In this document: in pieces, positions 51,626-63,488 of the stretch
How the letters are laid out: every line of letters begins with the position of its first letter
Position numbering within the stretch: the stretch's first letter is position 1
NCBI RefSeq assembly: GCF_003144195.1
Contig: NW_020290037.1
Location: forward strand, 124,373 to 188,372
Direction: 5' to 3'
Source of the DNA: Ceraceosorus guamensis
Taxonomy: Eukaryota > Basidiomycota > Exobasidiomycetes > Ceraceosorales > Ceraceosoraceae
Length of the DNA stretch: 64,000 nt
The notes under the pieces: model-generated
What the model saw: only the letters and a program-made list of their open reading frames with translations
What the model was told of the DNA's origin: nothing
The model's database searches: none
Made by a program: the position numbers and the translations under genes

Positions 51626-54557
51626 TCAGAAGGTGCTTTGGGCCTGACGTAGGCGGTCAAGCGGCTGTGAGAGGCAGGTATAATGTAGTATTCGGTCAGA
51701 GCTCAATCACGGATGGGCTTGCCGCCGCGTCACACGTTCTGCACATGAGGAGCTACTCACTTCCATGTGCTCTTCGTGCAGATAGGTATCGAAGACGGAA
51801 GCAACGTCCTTGAAACACTGATCTTCAACGTCCTGAAGGGGCAGCTCTGGCACCCTTCCAGAATCCAAATGATGGCTGTCAAAGTGTCGTTCCAAGGAAC
51901 CGCGCAACAGGCTCTGAGCCTTGGCAACTATCCGCCGCACATCATCAATGGCGGACATCCATGCTGGTGGCAATTTGCACTCTGAGCGTAGCTTCTGCGT
52001 GATCTACAATGGCATTGCAATAAGAGACCATTATTTGACACTACCTGCAGTCAACTCACTTCTTCCCACATACTACGTAACGTCCAGAAGTCCGACTTTG
52101 CCCGGTTGTCAGAGAGGGTTCTCAGCAGTTCTGCTCGGATTTGGGAGCCACCCCTGCAACTGATCTGCGCAGTCGAAGAGCAGTCAAGGAGTCAATTTGA
52201 ATCAAGACAAGGCGCGGCTTGAACGTAGCCCCACCGCCTCACCGTGTACAAGTAGAGATAGATCATCGATTCCAAGTCATCGATGTATCTATGCGACTTG
52301 ATGAATGCTTTCTTTCGATTGATAGCCATGTTCTGCGAGGCTTCCTCGATGTCCCTTCTTAGACGGACGATCTCGTTCTTTTTGCTTGACTCGAGCGACT
52401 CGAGGGTTTTCAAGTCTGCTGTATACTTGTGACGCGCTTTTTCCTCGAGCAGGAACAATGCAGCGTGACGTCCGCAATTTGAGGTGGAATGAGCAAGGAA
52501 AAGCTGGTTGGCTGAGCGCGTATCGTCCGCTGCCCAGCCTAAACAGTCCGTCTCCTCGCAGGTTGGCATCAGCTCTTCGCGCGCAACACCCACACGCACA
52601 TTCCCATGATCCGCAAGCACAAGGCGAGCACGTTGCGAGCCTTGGCGGCGGGTCATGAGAAGATTACCAGGGTTCAGGTCCCGATAATGCAGACCAAGTT
52701 CAGCATACGCTGCAAGCTGTCGAGCAAATTGACCAAAAATTTGGGCCAGGTCTGCTTCAGCATCGTTATAGCCGAAGGCGACACCTTGATGTTGGGCGAA
52801 AGCAAGAATGTCTAACTTCAGAGCCGGGCTCCCAGAAGCAGGCCAGGTCTCCCAATCCATAGGCAGCAAGGCGATGGGAGTTGGTGCTTCAATGTCCTGC
52901 CAGGACGCATGATTCTTCGATCTCAGGAGCTGTTCGCCCCTTTGGATCCGGAGCAGCATGTTCAATTCGTGTCCAATGAGGCGCGGTGGGCGCCACGAGG
53001 CTTTGACGAAGAGCAATTTGCCCTCGAAAAAGAGTGCCCGATGCTCGGCTTCCGTCAATTGCGCATTTTCTAGGTCCACCGACGTCGGACAATGTAGAAA
53101 GACAGCCGTTCTAGATCCCACGAGCGAAGGTCTGACCATCGCCCTGTCGTAGATGTTCATCTTGTTGCCTGACGCCGAAAACAGCTGGAAAGGGCGTGAT
53201 CCTTGGATTGGCCGAAGGAAGCGACTATCGTGATCCGGCCTCCACCTCTGAAGCAATTGATCGTCTTTAATGCAGAAGAGCAAGACCATGCAAAAGTCGA
53301 GCAAGTCCTCTTCTTCATGAATGCGAAGGGCACGTGTGACAGTGTATGCATTCGCGGTGAAGCACCACAATCTGACGACGTCCTTGCACCATGTCACGAT
53401 AAACACCGCTTTGCTGATAGGATGGTCGCAAAGAAGCATGCGCTGGAAAGGGCGGGGCCAGCTATCAGAAATCAGGCTCAGGCCAAGCATCGAAATATGA
53501 CATACCGCATAGGTCAGGACTTGCGCCATCAAATCGCGAGAGCCATCCGACGTCGCTGTGAGCTTGAGCTCTATGACCGTCGAGATCTCGCTCCACTGCT
53601 TACGGGCGGGATGCGCTGTGACACCGCTGCGGCACTCCGAGTGCTTCAGATCACATGGCCGAACATCACCCAGGGTAATGTCGGGTCTGATAGCATTCTC
53701 GGGCTTGTCGCCAAGGACGACAACCTCTGAGCTCAGACGCTAGGAGGTCAGCGGAGAGGGGCAGAATTACAGACGACAGCGGTCAGAATCCCGATTGGCG
53801 CAAATAGCCGTGACCTAACTGCGCCATCGTAGCTGCAAGCGGCGCAGACTCGACCAGCGTAACTCACCACCGATGTGCTGCTCTGAGCGACTGCATACCG
53901 TCGCGCTTGTGCAGAAATTTGCGAGTGTGACCTTGAAGCATCAAAGATGTGCCCTAGGCGGTTCACAAAACGCTCGATCGGGCGCTCCATCTGTGACTCC
54001 AATGTAGTGGCTGTGATCGATTGCCTCAATTCGGAGAGCGCGTTGCGAAAAGCAGGATTCTTGAGGAGTTTTGTCACCCCTGCAGGAGCATTGAGCTCCT
54101 TAAGCTTGAGGTACTTCCCATAATGCTTGTGCTGCATGTCTCGAACGAGTTGATCTGCAATGACTGCGGTCGAAGAATCTTGACTAGACTCGTATGCAGC
54201 GAGACGGTTTCTCATCGGCGTTTGAAGTTGATCGAGCCTGCCGTGACGAGCCACGCGCCTGGGTGTCGAAGACGCGCCGGTCTGGGAAGCTGCAGAGTCT
54301 GAGCCATCCACACTATTATAGGCAGCATGGGATCCGAGCGACCTGCACACCCACTCCCATATGCCAGGGGCTTCGGGGTTGCTCTTCAGTCGCTCTGCGC
54401 ATACCTCAGCATCATAGCCTGCTGTCGCTCTGGTGACTTCAACAAGGCACAGGTCGAACAGGATGCTTTCGTTGTGAGCGCCAGTTGGAGGACGCGACCC
54501 TCCGGTGGCATCGTCGAGGGTCAGGCGATCCAGTCCTAAGACCTCTCGATCCGCCAT
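51626..54557 (-). CDS. FunK1-like fungal protein kinase
   Basis: Five minus-strand exons (54557-53868, 53724-52243, 52164-52060, 52003-51761, 51664-51626) give about 852 residues, all joined in phase 0. The N-terminal 230 residues are mostly helical with no known domain. The middle starts VVVLGDKPENAIRPD and has the WSEISTVIELK strand found in FunK1 proteins. The kinase core has LLFVKASW (ATP-binding Lys), GHELNML, the catalytic loop YRDLNPGN (about 590) and ADHGNVR in place of DFG. DDLESMIYLYLY is the FunK1 landmark; its usual position follows the catalytic loop. FunK1 kinases are a fungus-specific group, most expanded in mushrooms, with largely unknown roles. The 3' end is uncertain: without the last intron the frame stops at 51707. 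The exon 1/2 junction uses a CAGAG acceptor and a 143-bp intron. Confidence 0.85.
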
Positions 54558-54772
54558 TACGTCGGGGCAGCAGTGCAGTACGATTCTCGCAGAGATAGGA
54601 GAGACTTGATGTGCGCACGTTGTTCGGCAAGATGGAACACCTGTCGTCGCGGAATTCCTGGAGAGGAGGCTTTAGGGCGTTTGGCTAGCTTGGATCTGCT
54701 CATAAAGCGGCTGCAGCAAGGTCGGAGGCCATGGACAGGCAGCTTGAATTTCAGAAGATTGAGGAAGTCAGA

Positions 54773-54875
54773 GTGATCATGGTGAAGTGAGTCAATGAGT
54801 GAGTGATCATGGTGAAATGAGTCCAGGCGGGGGTGGGAGTCAGAAGTGATCATGGTGAACTGAGTCAATGAGTCA
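54773..54875. repeat. Three diverged direct repeats of about 30 bp
   Basis: Copies start at 54773, 54803 and 54846 with GTGATCATGGTGAA. Copies 1 and 3 continue as (G/C)TGAGTCAATGAGT, copy 2 as ATGAGTCC. Copies 1 and 2 are in direct tandem (period 30); copy 3 is separated by a short G-rich spacer. Confidence 0.88.
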
Positions 54876-55574
54876 GTCCACTTGAGATTGTGATTCGTTT
54901 GTTTATTCCTAGTTGTGATTGTAACTTTTTGTTTCAAGGTGGTCGTTACTACTATTCGCGCTGAGCATCAGGCGCCACGCGCATGACTCAAGACTCACGG
55001 ACTCATCAACACTCACACTGTTGTGACTCTTGACTCAAACTCAAGACTTCAAGACTTTGGACTGACGCGTCTGACTTTGTGTCACGTGAGCTTTCAATGA
55101 TCAAAGTGATGCAGCGAGAACCTGTGAGCTGACGTTCGCGGAGCCTCGGTGATCCGCCATGACCACCAAGATTTTTGATTCGATTCGTGTGATTGTTCTG
55201 GTCGCTACCTATCGTGAACATCGCCAACGCTGATCGCATGCAAATTGCAGAGAGGGACGGTGGCGGCAGCAAGCTGAGTCACGATTCACGCGATTGTGCG
55301 GACGAGAAATGAAGGCGGCGGTGCGTGGCGAATCATACATTATTATTAAGGTTAGGAGGAGTTACGAGTCACAACAACAGTGTGATGAGTCAAGAACTTA
55401 TAGCTGAACTGAGTCACGAATCGCCAGCAGCGGCATGCAGACCCCACATCAGTGTGAGTCAAGGAGTCTTGAGTGTCTAATTGAGTCGGCGGTCTGTATA
55501 AGATAGAGGGGTGCTTGCATGTACGCCGTCCATGCCTTGAGCGTGGCGTGGCGTGCGCGCGGTTGTCCTGCTTC

Positions 55575-55589
55575 ATATATATATATATA
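55575..55589. repeat. (TA)n microsatellite
   Basis: This is a run of about seven AT/TA units. A second TATATATA word lies near 55672. Confidence 0.9.
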
Positions 55590-56347
55590 GGCAATACAGT
55601 GCCTGACGCTGCTGTGGCGCGCGATCGAGAGGACAGCCAGGTGAAGTAAGATGAACATGGCGCAAGAGCTATATATAGCGGGCGTTGCTTGGAGCCAGCA
55701 TATGAGGTGGCCATTGAGTGAGTGTACCGCGCTACTACTGTGGCGATGTACCCCGATAGGTACCCAGCATTGTGATTCACATTCGTGATTCGTGATTGCT
55801 ACTAAGCAGCTCGACCAGACGCAGCACAGCAGCTTTGAGCAGCAGCAGCAGCAGCATCAACAGCAGGCACGCGCAACTCAACCGAGCTCAGCCAGCAGCA
55901 GCGCGCGGCTGCTGCTGCTGGATGCACCTCACCCGCGCGCGCGGGGGTCAAATATACTTGCGACGTACGATACGATCGAGTGACGGGGAGATGCATGTGT
56001 GCGCAGGGACGCAACTTAATGGCCGTGGCGTGTGCCGGTGCCCTGGCTGCCTGCGCATGCCCGGCTCCAAACAGCCACGCTGCACGCTATCCCTGCTTCG
56101 TCGCTCACGTCGACTACAGCAACGTGAATCGTGAATGACGACGTCAGACTCGTGACTCACGACTGGACCATCTGCTAAGAGAAAACAACGCGACGTTGTT
56201 CACAACTCGTGACTACCAAATCACACTCTATTTAGGTCGATCGCAAGCGCTTCAGCACCACCCGACGACAGTCGTGCCCTTGATTCGCAGATTTTGAAAG
56301 CTCTGGCCACGTCTACACTTGCAGCCAGGAAAGCACGCCAGAGCACG

Positions 56348-56349
<2 letters not shown>

Positions 56350-56381
<32 letters not shown>
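56350..56381. repeat. (CAG)n repeat upstream of PTC1
   Basis: About ten GCA/CAG units lie some 240 bp upstream of the chosen PTC1 start. It may be transcribed as 5' leader. Confidence 0.92.
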
Positions 56382-56623
56382 CTGGAATCAACGGCCTGCA
56401 TTTTCATCTTGCGCCTTTTTTCACGTGGCCCATTGTCCCAATCCTTCCTGACTATTCGGTTGCTTTCACCCCAGACCCTGCGATTTCCCCAAGCTATTTG
56501 CGATCATTCAACGAGCATCGTCAGCGCGGCACTCGCCTCTCTGAAGTAGGCTTCGGGCGCAACTCTGCACTCAACGTAGCCCCATCCTGCTAGCTCTCTT
56601 CTCGCTTTTCGTATTCGAGCAAC

Positions 56624-58736
56624 ATGCCTCGTGAGTTGCAGTGTCTAATCAGGATCTGCTTCACGAGCACAAGAGCACAGAACACCTGGAAGTGCTGACT
56701 CCTCTTCGTTTCTGCTCGGTCTCCATCTCGCTCAACTCGCGCAGCTCGCAATGCCGACGATGTGTGAGTTTGGTACACCGTCATCGGCCTTCGATTTTGT
56801 TGCTCACAATTACCGCACGCTCATCGCAGCTCTGCGGGCGATGCCTCATCCCAAGCCACGACCGTAGCCACTGGTCGCGACACACATGGGGTGCGTACAG
56901 CGAAGCACTATGATCTCGGCCGCATTCGGCCCTCTAGCGCATGCTCGAATCATCCTCGGAGACTGACAATCGGTCTCTCCCATTGATTCGTGCAGGTTTT
57001 GAATTGTCATCCTTCCACCTCCTCAAAGGCTCAAACTCCCAATCCTTTCACGATTGGCATCGCAGAGGATAGAAATAAGAGGTGGAGGAGAACTATGGAG
57101 GACAGTCACGCCTTCGTTTACGGCTTTGGTGGGGTGCAGGGTCAGGGCTTTTTTGGTATTTTCGATGGGCATGCTGGCAAGCACGCTGCTGATTGGTGTG
57201 GAAAGCACTTCCACGAAGTGAGTGTCAAGAGAGACACGAAATGAGATGGAGCGATGGCACTCAGACGCAAAATCCTTGTCGCTTATTGTCAAAATTATTT
57301 GCCCCCTCATTCCCACAAGACTCTTTTGGATACGCTGGTTGACTACTCCGATCGGCCAGTGCCAGATCTTTTCAACTACACCTTCCACAGCGTGGACCAA
57401 AAGCTCGGAGAGCTCGCCCAATCCGAGGGAACTTCGAGCGGCTGCACAGCAGTCACCGTCTTTCTGAGGTTAGAAGATGAAGAGGGCAAACCATTGCACT
57501 ATCCCGAGAGCGGAGGTGTGTTGCCCCACAGTAAGAAAGGCAGTAGTGCTGGGAGCGTTGCTGAAGGTAGCAAAAGCGGCAGTGTTAGTCCGAGCAGCGC
57601 GAACAAAAAGGAAGAGGAGAGTAAGGGTGGTCTGCTGGGCTGGGCAAGAAGAATCAGACAATCGAGCTCTGGTGCTGCTCAGGCTGCTGAACGTGATGGT
57701 GCTGCTTCGGCCAACGAAACGTCTGTGGCGGCCTCGGGCAAGTCCTCGAGCGACGTTGCGGGCTCTGACGCTAAGCAGGACGGATTGAAGGCGGAATCGC
57801 AACCTAGACGAGTTCTGTATACCGCAAATGTAGGAGATGCAAGAGCAGTGTTATGGTGAGTGCGCAGAGCACGCATCTGTGGTGGTCTGCCACCTAGAGT
57901 CAGGTTGCGTTCCATCGGTATAACGAGGCGCTGAACTTCGCATGCTCCGCTGGAACCATCTCCTTCAGTCGTTCCGGAAAGGCACTGCGCTTGACCTACG
58001 ATCACAAAGGCTCTGATGCGCAGGAGGCCAAGCGAATCACCGATGCGGGTGGTTTCGTAATGAATAACCGAGTCAATGGTAAGGCCAACGCTTCAGGTCA
58101 CCTTTTGAGCACTTAGCTTACCCTCGACTTGGTTCACGCAGGTGTGTTGGCTGTGACGCGGTCGCTCGGCGATCAAGCCATGAAAGAATTCGTGGTCGGT
58201 TCGCCATATACGACCGAAACCTGTCTGAGTGACGAGGACAAGTTTTTAATTGTAGCTTGCGATGGAGTGAGTGGCCCAATGTGTAGGTCCCTTCAATTGG
58301 AAAACTGCCTTTGCTCACACAACAACCCTTGCCTCAGCTCTGGGATGTCATCGACGATCAAGATGCGGTGGATTTGGTAGCTGACATTCAAGATCCTCAA
58401 GAAGCCGCGGAGAAGCTCTTGGCTCACGCGCTTGGAAGCTTTTCTACAGACAACACGAGCGTAATGGTGGTCCGATTCGCTTCCGGCTCGGCATCTCTGC
58501 CCTCAGCTTGTGCCGCCGCTGTGGCTGCTGATCAGTCCGTATCTGGCAGCACCTCCGGGTCGACTTTGCAGGGAGAGGACGAGCGCACAGATTCGGTTCC
58601 AGTCGCTGATGGTGTCGGTGCAGCTGCACACGACACCCAGGAGGCTGCAAACATCAGTTCAGGGCCGGATTTGGGCGTCGAGCCAGCTTCGAGCGTCGAT
58701 TCTGCTGCTAGTGCGGCCGCTGCGCCTGCGGCATGA
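56624..58736 (+). CDS. PTC1: PP2C-type protein phosphatase, Ptc1-like
   Basis: Eight exons (56624-56630, 56745-56763, 56830-56890, 56996-57217, 57320-57855, 57969-58078, 58142-58266, 58338-58736) give about 492 residues. PP2C motifs appear in order: [10 protein letters not shown] (metal-binding Glu/Asp), [51 protein letters not shown] and LIVACDGLWDV. Two Mg/Mn ions bound by these Asp residues activate water for Ser/Thr dephosphorylation. Yeast Ptc1 damps the osmotic MAP-kinase pathway and affects organelle inheritance. An insert of roughly 110 Ser/Lys/Ala-rich residues separates [10 protein letters not shown] from the TANVGDA strand, and the C-terminus has a further 80-residue Ala/Ser-rich tail. 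The first exon is only 7 coding bases (ATG CCT C). The exon 4/5 junction needs a less usual AAG acceptor at 57317-57319 to keep the frame. Confidence 0.92.
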
Positions 58737-59364
58737 TCCAGGTTCTGGTGGCTACTTGACGAGCTTCGCAATACAATGTTCCCATGCGCATACGCGTCTA
58801 TATGCTTCAGGACCCCACGAAATGGACAATCGCAAGTGTGAACCTCGCTCTGTGTTGTTGACTCGTTGGCCGCTAAGAGATGGCTAAAGAGTCCGTAGTG
58901 TCCAAGGGACGAGTGATGGTGCACCGCCGACTCTGGACGTTGACTTGGCACGGACTGCTGGTGGCAATGCGATTCATGACTCACACGGGTGTGCCTCTCT
59001 CAAACGTCCCCCAAAGTCACGCGAGAGCGATCGAACCAACCGCAAATGTTAGGTTCCTGCACAACCTCATCGTCATTTTGCAAAGAGCGTGCATGCGGAT
59101 TGAAGCTGATGAAAGTGCGTGATGAAATCGTCTTGTTGAGAAGCTCAATCTGGGAAATACATGGACACCACACGGCGCCGCACATTGTGATAGGTGGAAG
59201 GGTTGCTTAGTGACTTGTGACATACCTGATGAGGGAGAGGAGGCGGAGAAGGGCGGGAGGACTGGAGTCTTGTACGCGTATCGCTCAGGGGAGTTTAATA
59301 GTTCGGGCCGGGATCTTCAGAAGCTTTCAAAATGCACAGCCTCGATCTTCTGAGTCGAGCTGGA
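58737..59364. other. Convergent gap, no gene seen
   Basis: This stretch lies between the PTC1 and GRR1 stop codons. Short frames only. Confidence 0.5.
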
Positions 59365-62300
59365 TCATGGAGGCCGCGAGCTCATGGCGCGCAGACGATC
59401 GATGGCTTGTTGCAGCTCCGCGGAGCGCTGTGGCTGACCGTTTCGTGCCCTGCTTGCGGCGCTCGACTCAGCAGGTTCGTTCGCAGGCCTCATCTCGATC
59501 GGTGGTGTCTCCAGCGCAGCAAGGTGCTGCTGCTGTCGCGGAGTCCTGTTGGTTCCATACTCAGCTGTCGAATGGCCCGGTGAAGGCTGCGCAGCGTCCA
59601 CACGCGGGTTCCACGGCGACCACTCCGTCTGCGTCGAACTGCTAGCGCCCGCGGCAGGCTGCCCAGCAGTCGAAGCTTGGCCTCTCTCCTGATTGTAAAC
59701 GTGGTCCGAGAAGTAGAAGCTTCCAGGGACCGATGATGTGTGCGCATGATTGGCATAGCTAGGTTGATGGTTGCGATAGTCGAAATGATGCCTTTCTCCA
59801 CGCGTCGTAGCAGTGTCTGCATTCACGGGATCGCGAGCTGGTCGGCCCAAGCGTGCACCCCATTCTTGTGCTATCGCCCTTGGTAAAGGCGGTCCGAGCT
59901 CAAAGCGCGAGCCCTGCGACGAAGCTCCTTGTTCGTGCAAAGAGCCCTGTGGCCAAGGCGCGCGGAAATTCGCTGCATGGTCCACAGCAAAACCTGCTGC
60001 TTCGTAAGAGCGTAAGAGGGGGTGTTGAGCAGCCGACAGGCTCGCAAGTGCCCTCTGCACTTCAGGGGTGAGTTCGCCAAAATCATGTCTCTCTGGCTTC
60101 TCAAGATAGACGCCAGACAGGTACCGGCGCAGCTCGTTGACTCCGCGCCCGCTATAGACGCAAAATGCGCTGCGTTGGTGGTCATTGAAATCCTGTGGGA
60201 GGGTCGAACAGCAGCATTAGGGAGCTGTCATCGGGACGTATCATGCGCGTCAAAGTTGCTATGCTCACCTTCGGCGGTGACCTGCAATAAGCTTGCAGCT
60301 CGGGCTTCCGGAAGGCAGGAACTCCTGTCAGGCTGAGATGCGTCAGGCCGCCAAGCCTCTGGAGAAGGTAGAAGATGGCAGGTACACTGATATTCTCGCA
60401 GTAGCTGAGGTGCACCCTTTCGAGGCTGGTGTACCTGTCAACAAGCTGGTAGATAGCCTGATCTGTAAGGTTCGTAACCTGTCGAGGCAGGAATGAAGAG
60501 AATCCAGCACCATCAGCTCCCAGTCGGCTTCAGAAACCCTACATCACACGTACCCTAACGAGACCGATGCGGCGCAGCTTGGGAAGACTGCTGGCCATCT
60601 CGATGATGGACTCATCAGTGAGCTGCGGGCAACAAGCAAGATCGATGTAGCGCAAGCGTGTACATGTCTTTGCGAGATGAATCACCGCTCGGTCCGTAAT
60701 GCTGTAGGAGGTAGTCATTCCAGGTGTCAGCGCATAGCCGGGCGCCCGACTCAGTGAGCGACCACCCGGACGCGGCACCCAGACTCACTTGCTGACATGA
60801 CCCAGGTGCAGAAGATGAAGGTTGCGGCCAAGTTGCGAAATGCTATAGATGCAAGTATCCGTCAAACGCGTGCATTTTGCAAGGATTAGATTGCGGATCC
60901 TCGGCGCATGCGTGATGATGCCTTCCACCGCGGCGTCAGAGATGGCATTGCAATTGGTCAGGTCCAGAATGCGAAGCTGTTCGAAGATCCTGGGAGGAGC
61001 CAAAGACGTGAGTGGGGCTTGATGGTCAGGCATGGTCGCTGTCCGCGGCAGACCGATAGAGTCGTGACCGTTTGGCGGCGCAGTGCTTCCATCGCTGCCA
61101 TTCTGGCCGGTGCTACGAATCCCTGTGGGAGAAGCGCCTCGAGAAGCCGGTGCCGACTCGATGCCACCCACGCCGTGACTCCGATGGTGTCGCGCAGCTG
61201 CAGCTTGAGCTTTGCTGAGGTGTGATGCAGGCGCTGGGAAAGCAAGGTCCGTCAAGTTGATGCACTGAGCCATGCGAAGCTCGCGCAGGTGGAAGGCTCG
61301 ACTCCAAATCTGACGGGCAGATAGGTCACTGAGCTTGGAGCATCCCACCAAGTCCACCTCTAGCAACACACTGCAATTCTGCGCTAGAGCAATCAGCGCC
61401 TCATCGCCGACGCCTACGCATTCGCACAATTTGACTCTTCGGAGCAGCGGCGCAGCTCTCGCGAGATTTGCGACAGCTTCAGATGACAATTGCTGGCAGC
61501 CGCTCAGATTGATCCCTTGTAGGCGCGGGCAAGTAGCCGCGAGAATTTTGAGAGCCCCATCTTCGAGCCCAGTGACCCCGGTCAAATCGATGGCGACTAT
61601 GTTCTTCGTATGTGTCAACACCTCCTCGAGGACCTTGTTGGACAAGTGCTTGCAATCGCTAAGCGTAAGGCGTTCCACTCGTGTGCAAGCCGCTATGCTA
61701 CGAAAGGTATCGTCTGTCAGATGCCCCGCAATGGCGACGAAGTTGATGCGGCGCACAAAGGAGGCATACTCGAAGGTAGCAGTTGGGGAGGCCAGAACCT
61801 TTGCAAACTTTTGGAAGCCTTCAAGATTCTTAAAGGCAGGCCGATGCCACAAGAGCTCCACTCCACATAGCGTCCAAGTCTTGCAGACAGCCAGACAACT
61901 GCGGAGGTCCATTGGTCGAGCAGCTACGAAGCGAAAGACGTGAAGGAGAATCTCGTGCGGCAAGAATGAAGCGGTGGGAGCGGGTTGAGCGGGTGCTGCT
62001 GCCGGAGGCGCTACAAGCCAAGAGTCCTGAGAGACAGTCGGACTCTGTGGTGCCAAAGAGCGAGGTCTCGGTAGCTCTGCCTGTGCAAGGTTGGGCGTCC
62101 TGGCTGGTACGATGGACATGTCAGAATCGTCGTCTTCCATCTCCATGGATGTGCTCGCCATTGAATTGTCTGGCCCTGTGCTGCCCATTCGGGCACCTGC
62201 GTCTCCTCGAGCTTGCATTGCGTGAGGCGCAGTGAGCGCAAACGGAGCGCCAGTTGACCCACGTATCGTGTTGCGCCTGGATGTGGCCGCTGCGGCGGCT

Positions 62301-62674
62301 GCTGCTGCTGCAAAACGAGATGCGATGCCGGCATATCCATCGTCATCATCATCATCATCCAAGTCGCCCTCGTCGTCGTCATCGTCAGCGCTTTGTGATG
62401 TGGTCGAGGGAGAGGCAGGTGGCCTGGGCCGAAGTTGGCTGGTCCCGCTCCCTGAGCTCTCACCTGCCTGATGGCCGATATCCTGCATAGTGCTGGGTAC
62501 GATACTGCTGCTGCTGCTGCTACTGGCACGGCTAATTCTGCTGCTGCTGCCTTCTGTGGCCGTGTCGGTCACCATGCGATGGGTGTCGGGCGCTGGAGAG
62601 ATGCTTGGCGACGGATTGATAGAGTCATTGGGAGTTGAGTGCGCAGTGGAGCGCGATGAGCCAGGGCCGTGCAT
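59365..62674 (-). CDS. GRR1: SCF ubiquitin ligase F-box/LRR protein Grr1
   Basis: Four minus-strand exons (62674-60789, 60701-60554, 60478-60269, 60192-59365) give about 1023 residues. A disordered head (1-230) holds poly-Ser, a poly-Asp tract (97-112) and poly-Ala (122-130). The F-box (about 236-282) begins SFLPHEILLHVFRFV and includes CKTWTLCGVELLW. About a dozen Cys-containing leucine-rich repeats follow (for example RVERLTLSDCKHLSNKVL, RLQGINLSGCQQLSSEAV, QLRILDLTNCNAISDAAV, RYIDLACCPQLTDESI), interrupted by a Ser/Pro insert of roughly 75 residues. FNDHQRSAFCVYSGRGVNELRRYL near the end is the Grr1 C-terminal signature. It recruits phosphorylated substrates (cyclins, nutrient-signalling repressors) to the SCF ligase. 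The start at 62674 is chosen because the frame upstream has weak coding character, although it stays open to 63025. Confidence 0.95.
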
Positions 62675-63488
62675 CGCGTAGAAAGCTGAACCGCGAAGTA
62701 CGTGGGCTTTGTCGGACTTCAACTTGAATGGGGTTCGTACATGCACCACGAAACGAGAGTGATTGGTCGCGGCGATGCTGAACAAAACCAAGATGCGTGG
62801 GAGGCCCAGAAGCGCTGAGAGTCCGCCCTTGCCGTCTCGTGTGATAGCAAGGCAGCTTGCCACGCCTTTCTGCTCGAAATGATGTTGTAGACACTTAGAT
62901 TGCGTGTACGATGCCAAGTCGTCGCCTTGCTCAGCCCGTCTCGCGGCGTTGATCATGCGACCTGACCGTGTCCAGCTCCAATCTTGGTTTGAGACCGAGC
63001 CGGCTTTGCCTGCGCTGCACAACACTTACGAGTCACGAGTGCGGGCGCCGTGCTCACCGCCGCATCCACACACATGCATAGCGCGTTGGCCCTTGCTCAA
63101 TCCGTTGGCGCGTCAGCGCGTTCTGCGTGGCGCTTTGCGGCTCAACCAACACGTGGCGGCTAACCTCATCCGCACCTGCAATCACCTCGTCCCACAGGTG
63201 CACATTTAAGTCGTCGCCGACGCTGCTTGATAGATGCAATTTGACCACCAAAATGCTGTTCTGAAGAGCTCACTCATCATCATATTGAGTCGATATCTCT
63301 TTTACATACATAGACGCGCGTGACCTATACGCTGTAAAGTACATTCTTACATGTGGTGCCAACAGGGAGAGATGCGACCAGAGGTGACGAGGATGACCCG
63401 TGTCAAAGGACGGAGAAGAAGAGGAGGAACGGAGGCATAGAAGACGACGGCGGCGTACGCTAGTCGTGTCGGCAATTTAGCCTCAAAT
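62675..63488. other. Upstream region of GRR1, no separate gene seen
   Basis: The GRR1 frame is open back to 63025, which may include a longer N-terminus or 5' leader. From 63026 to 63488 nothing coding is supported. This part is the 3' flank of the partial gene at the window edge. Confidence 0.45.

Larger units (their letters stand above)
54558..56623. promoter_or_regulatory. Long divergent region between FunK1 and PTC1, repeat-rich
   Basis: About 2.07 kb separate the two starts. It holds a three-copy GTGATCATGGTGAA repeat (54773-54875), a (TA)n run (55575-55589), CAG-type runs (about 55838-55925 and 56350-56381), and clusters of ATTCGTGATT/TGACTC words (55015-55045, 55773-55798, 56123-56165). 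The open frames here are repeats or antisense noise. Confidence 0.4.

Noticed and set aside
57218-57264. 47-bp intron in the PP2C gene ending at CTCAG
   Set aside because: Using this acceptor puts the following conserved segment ([15 protein letters not shown]) out of frame; the AAG at 57317-57319 keeps it.
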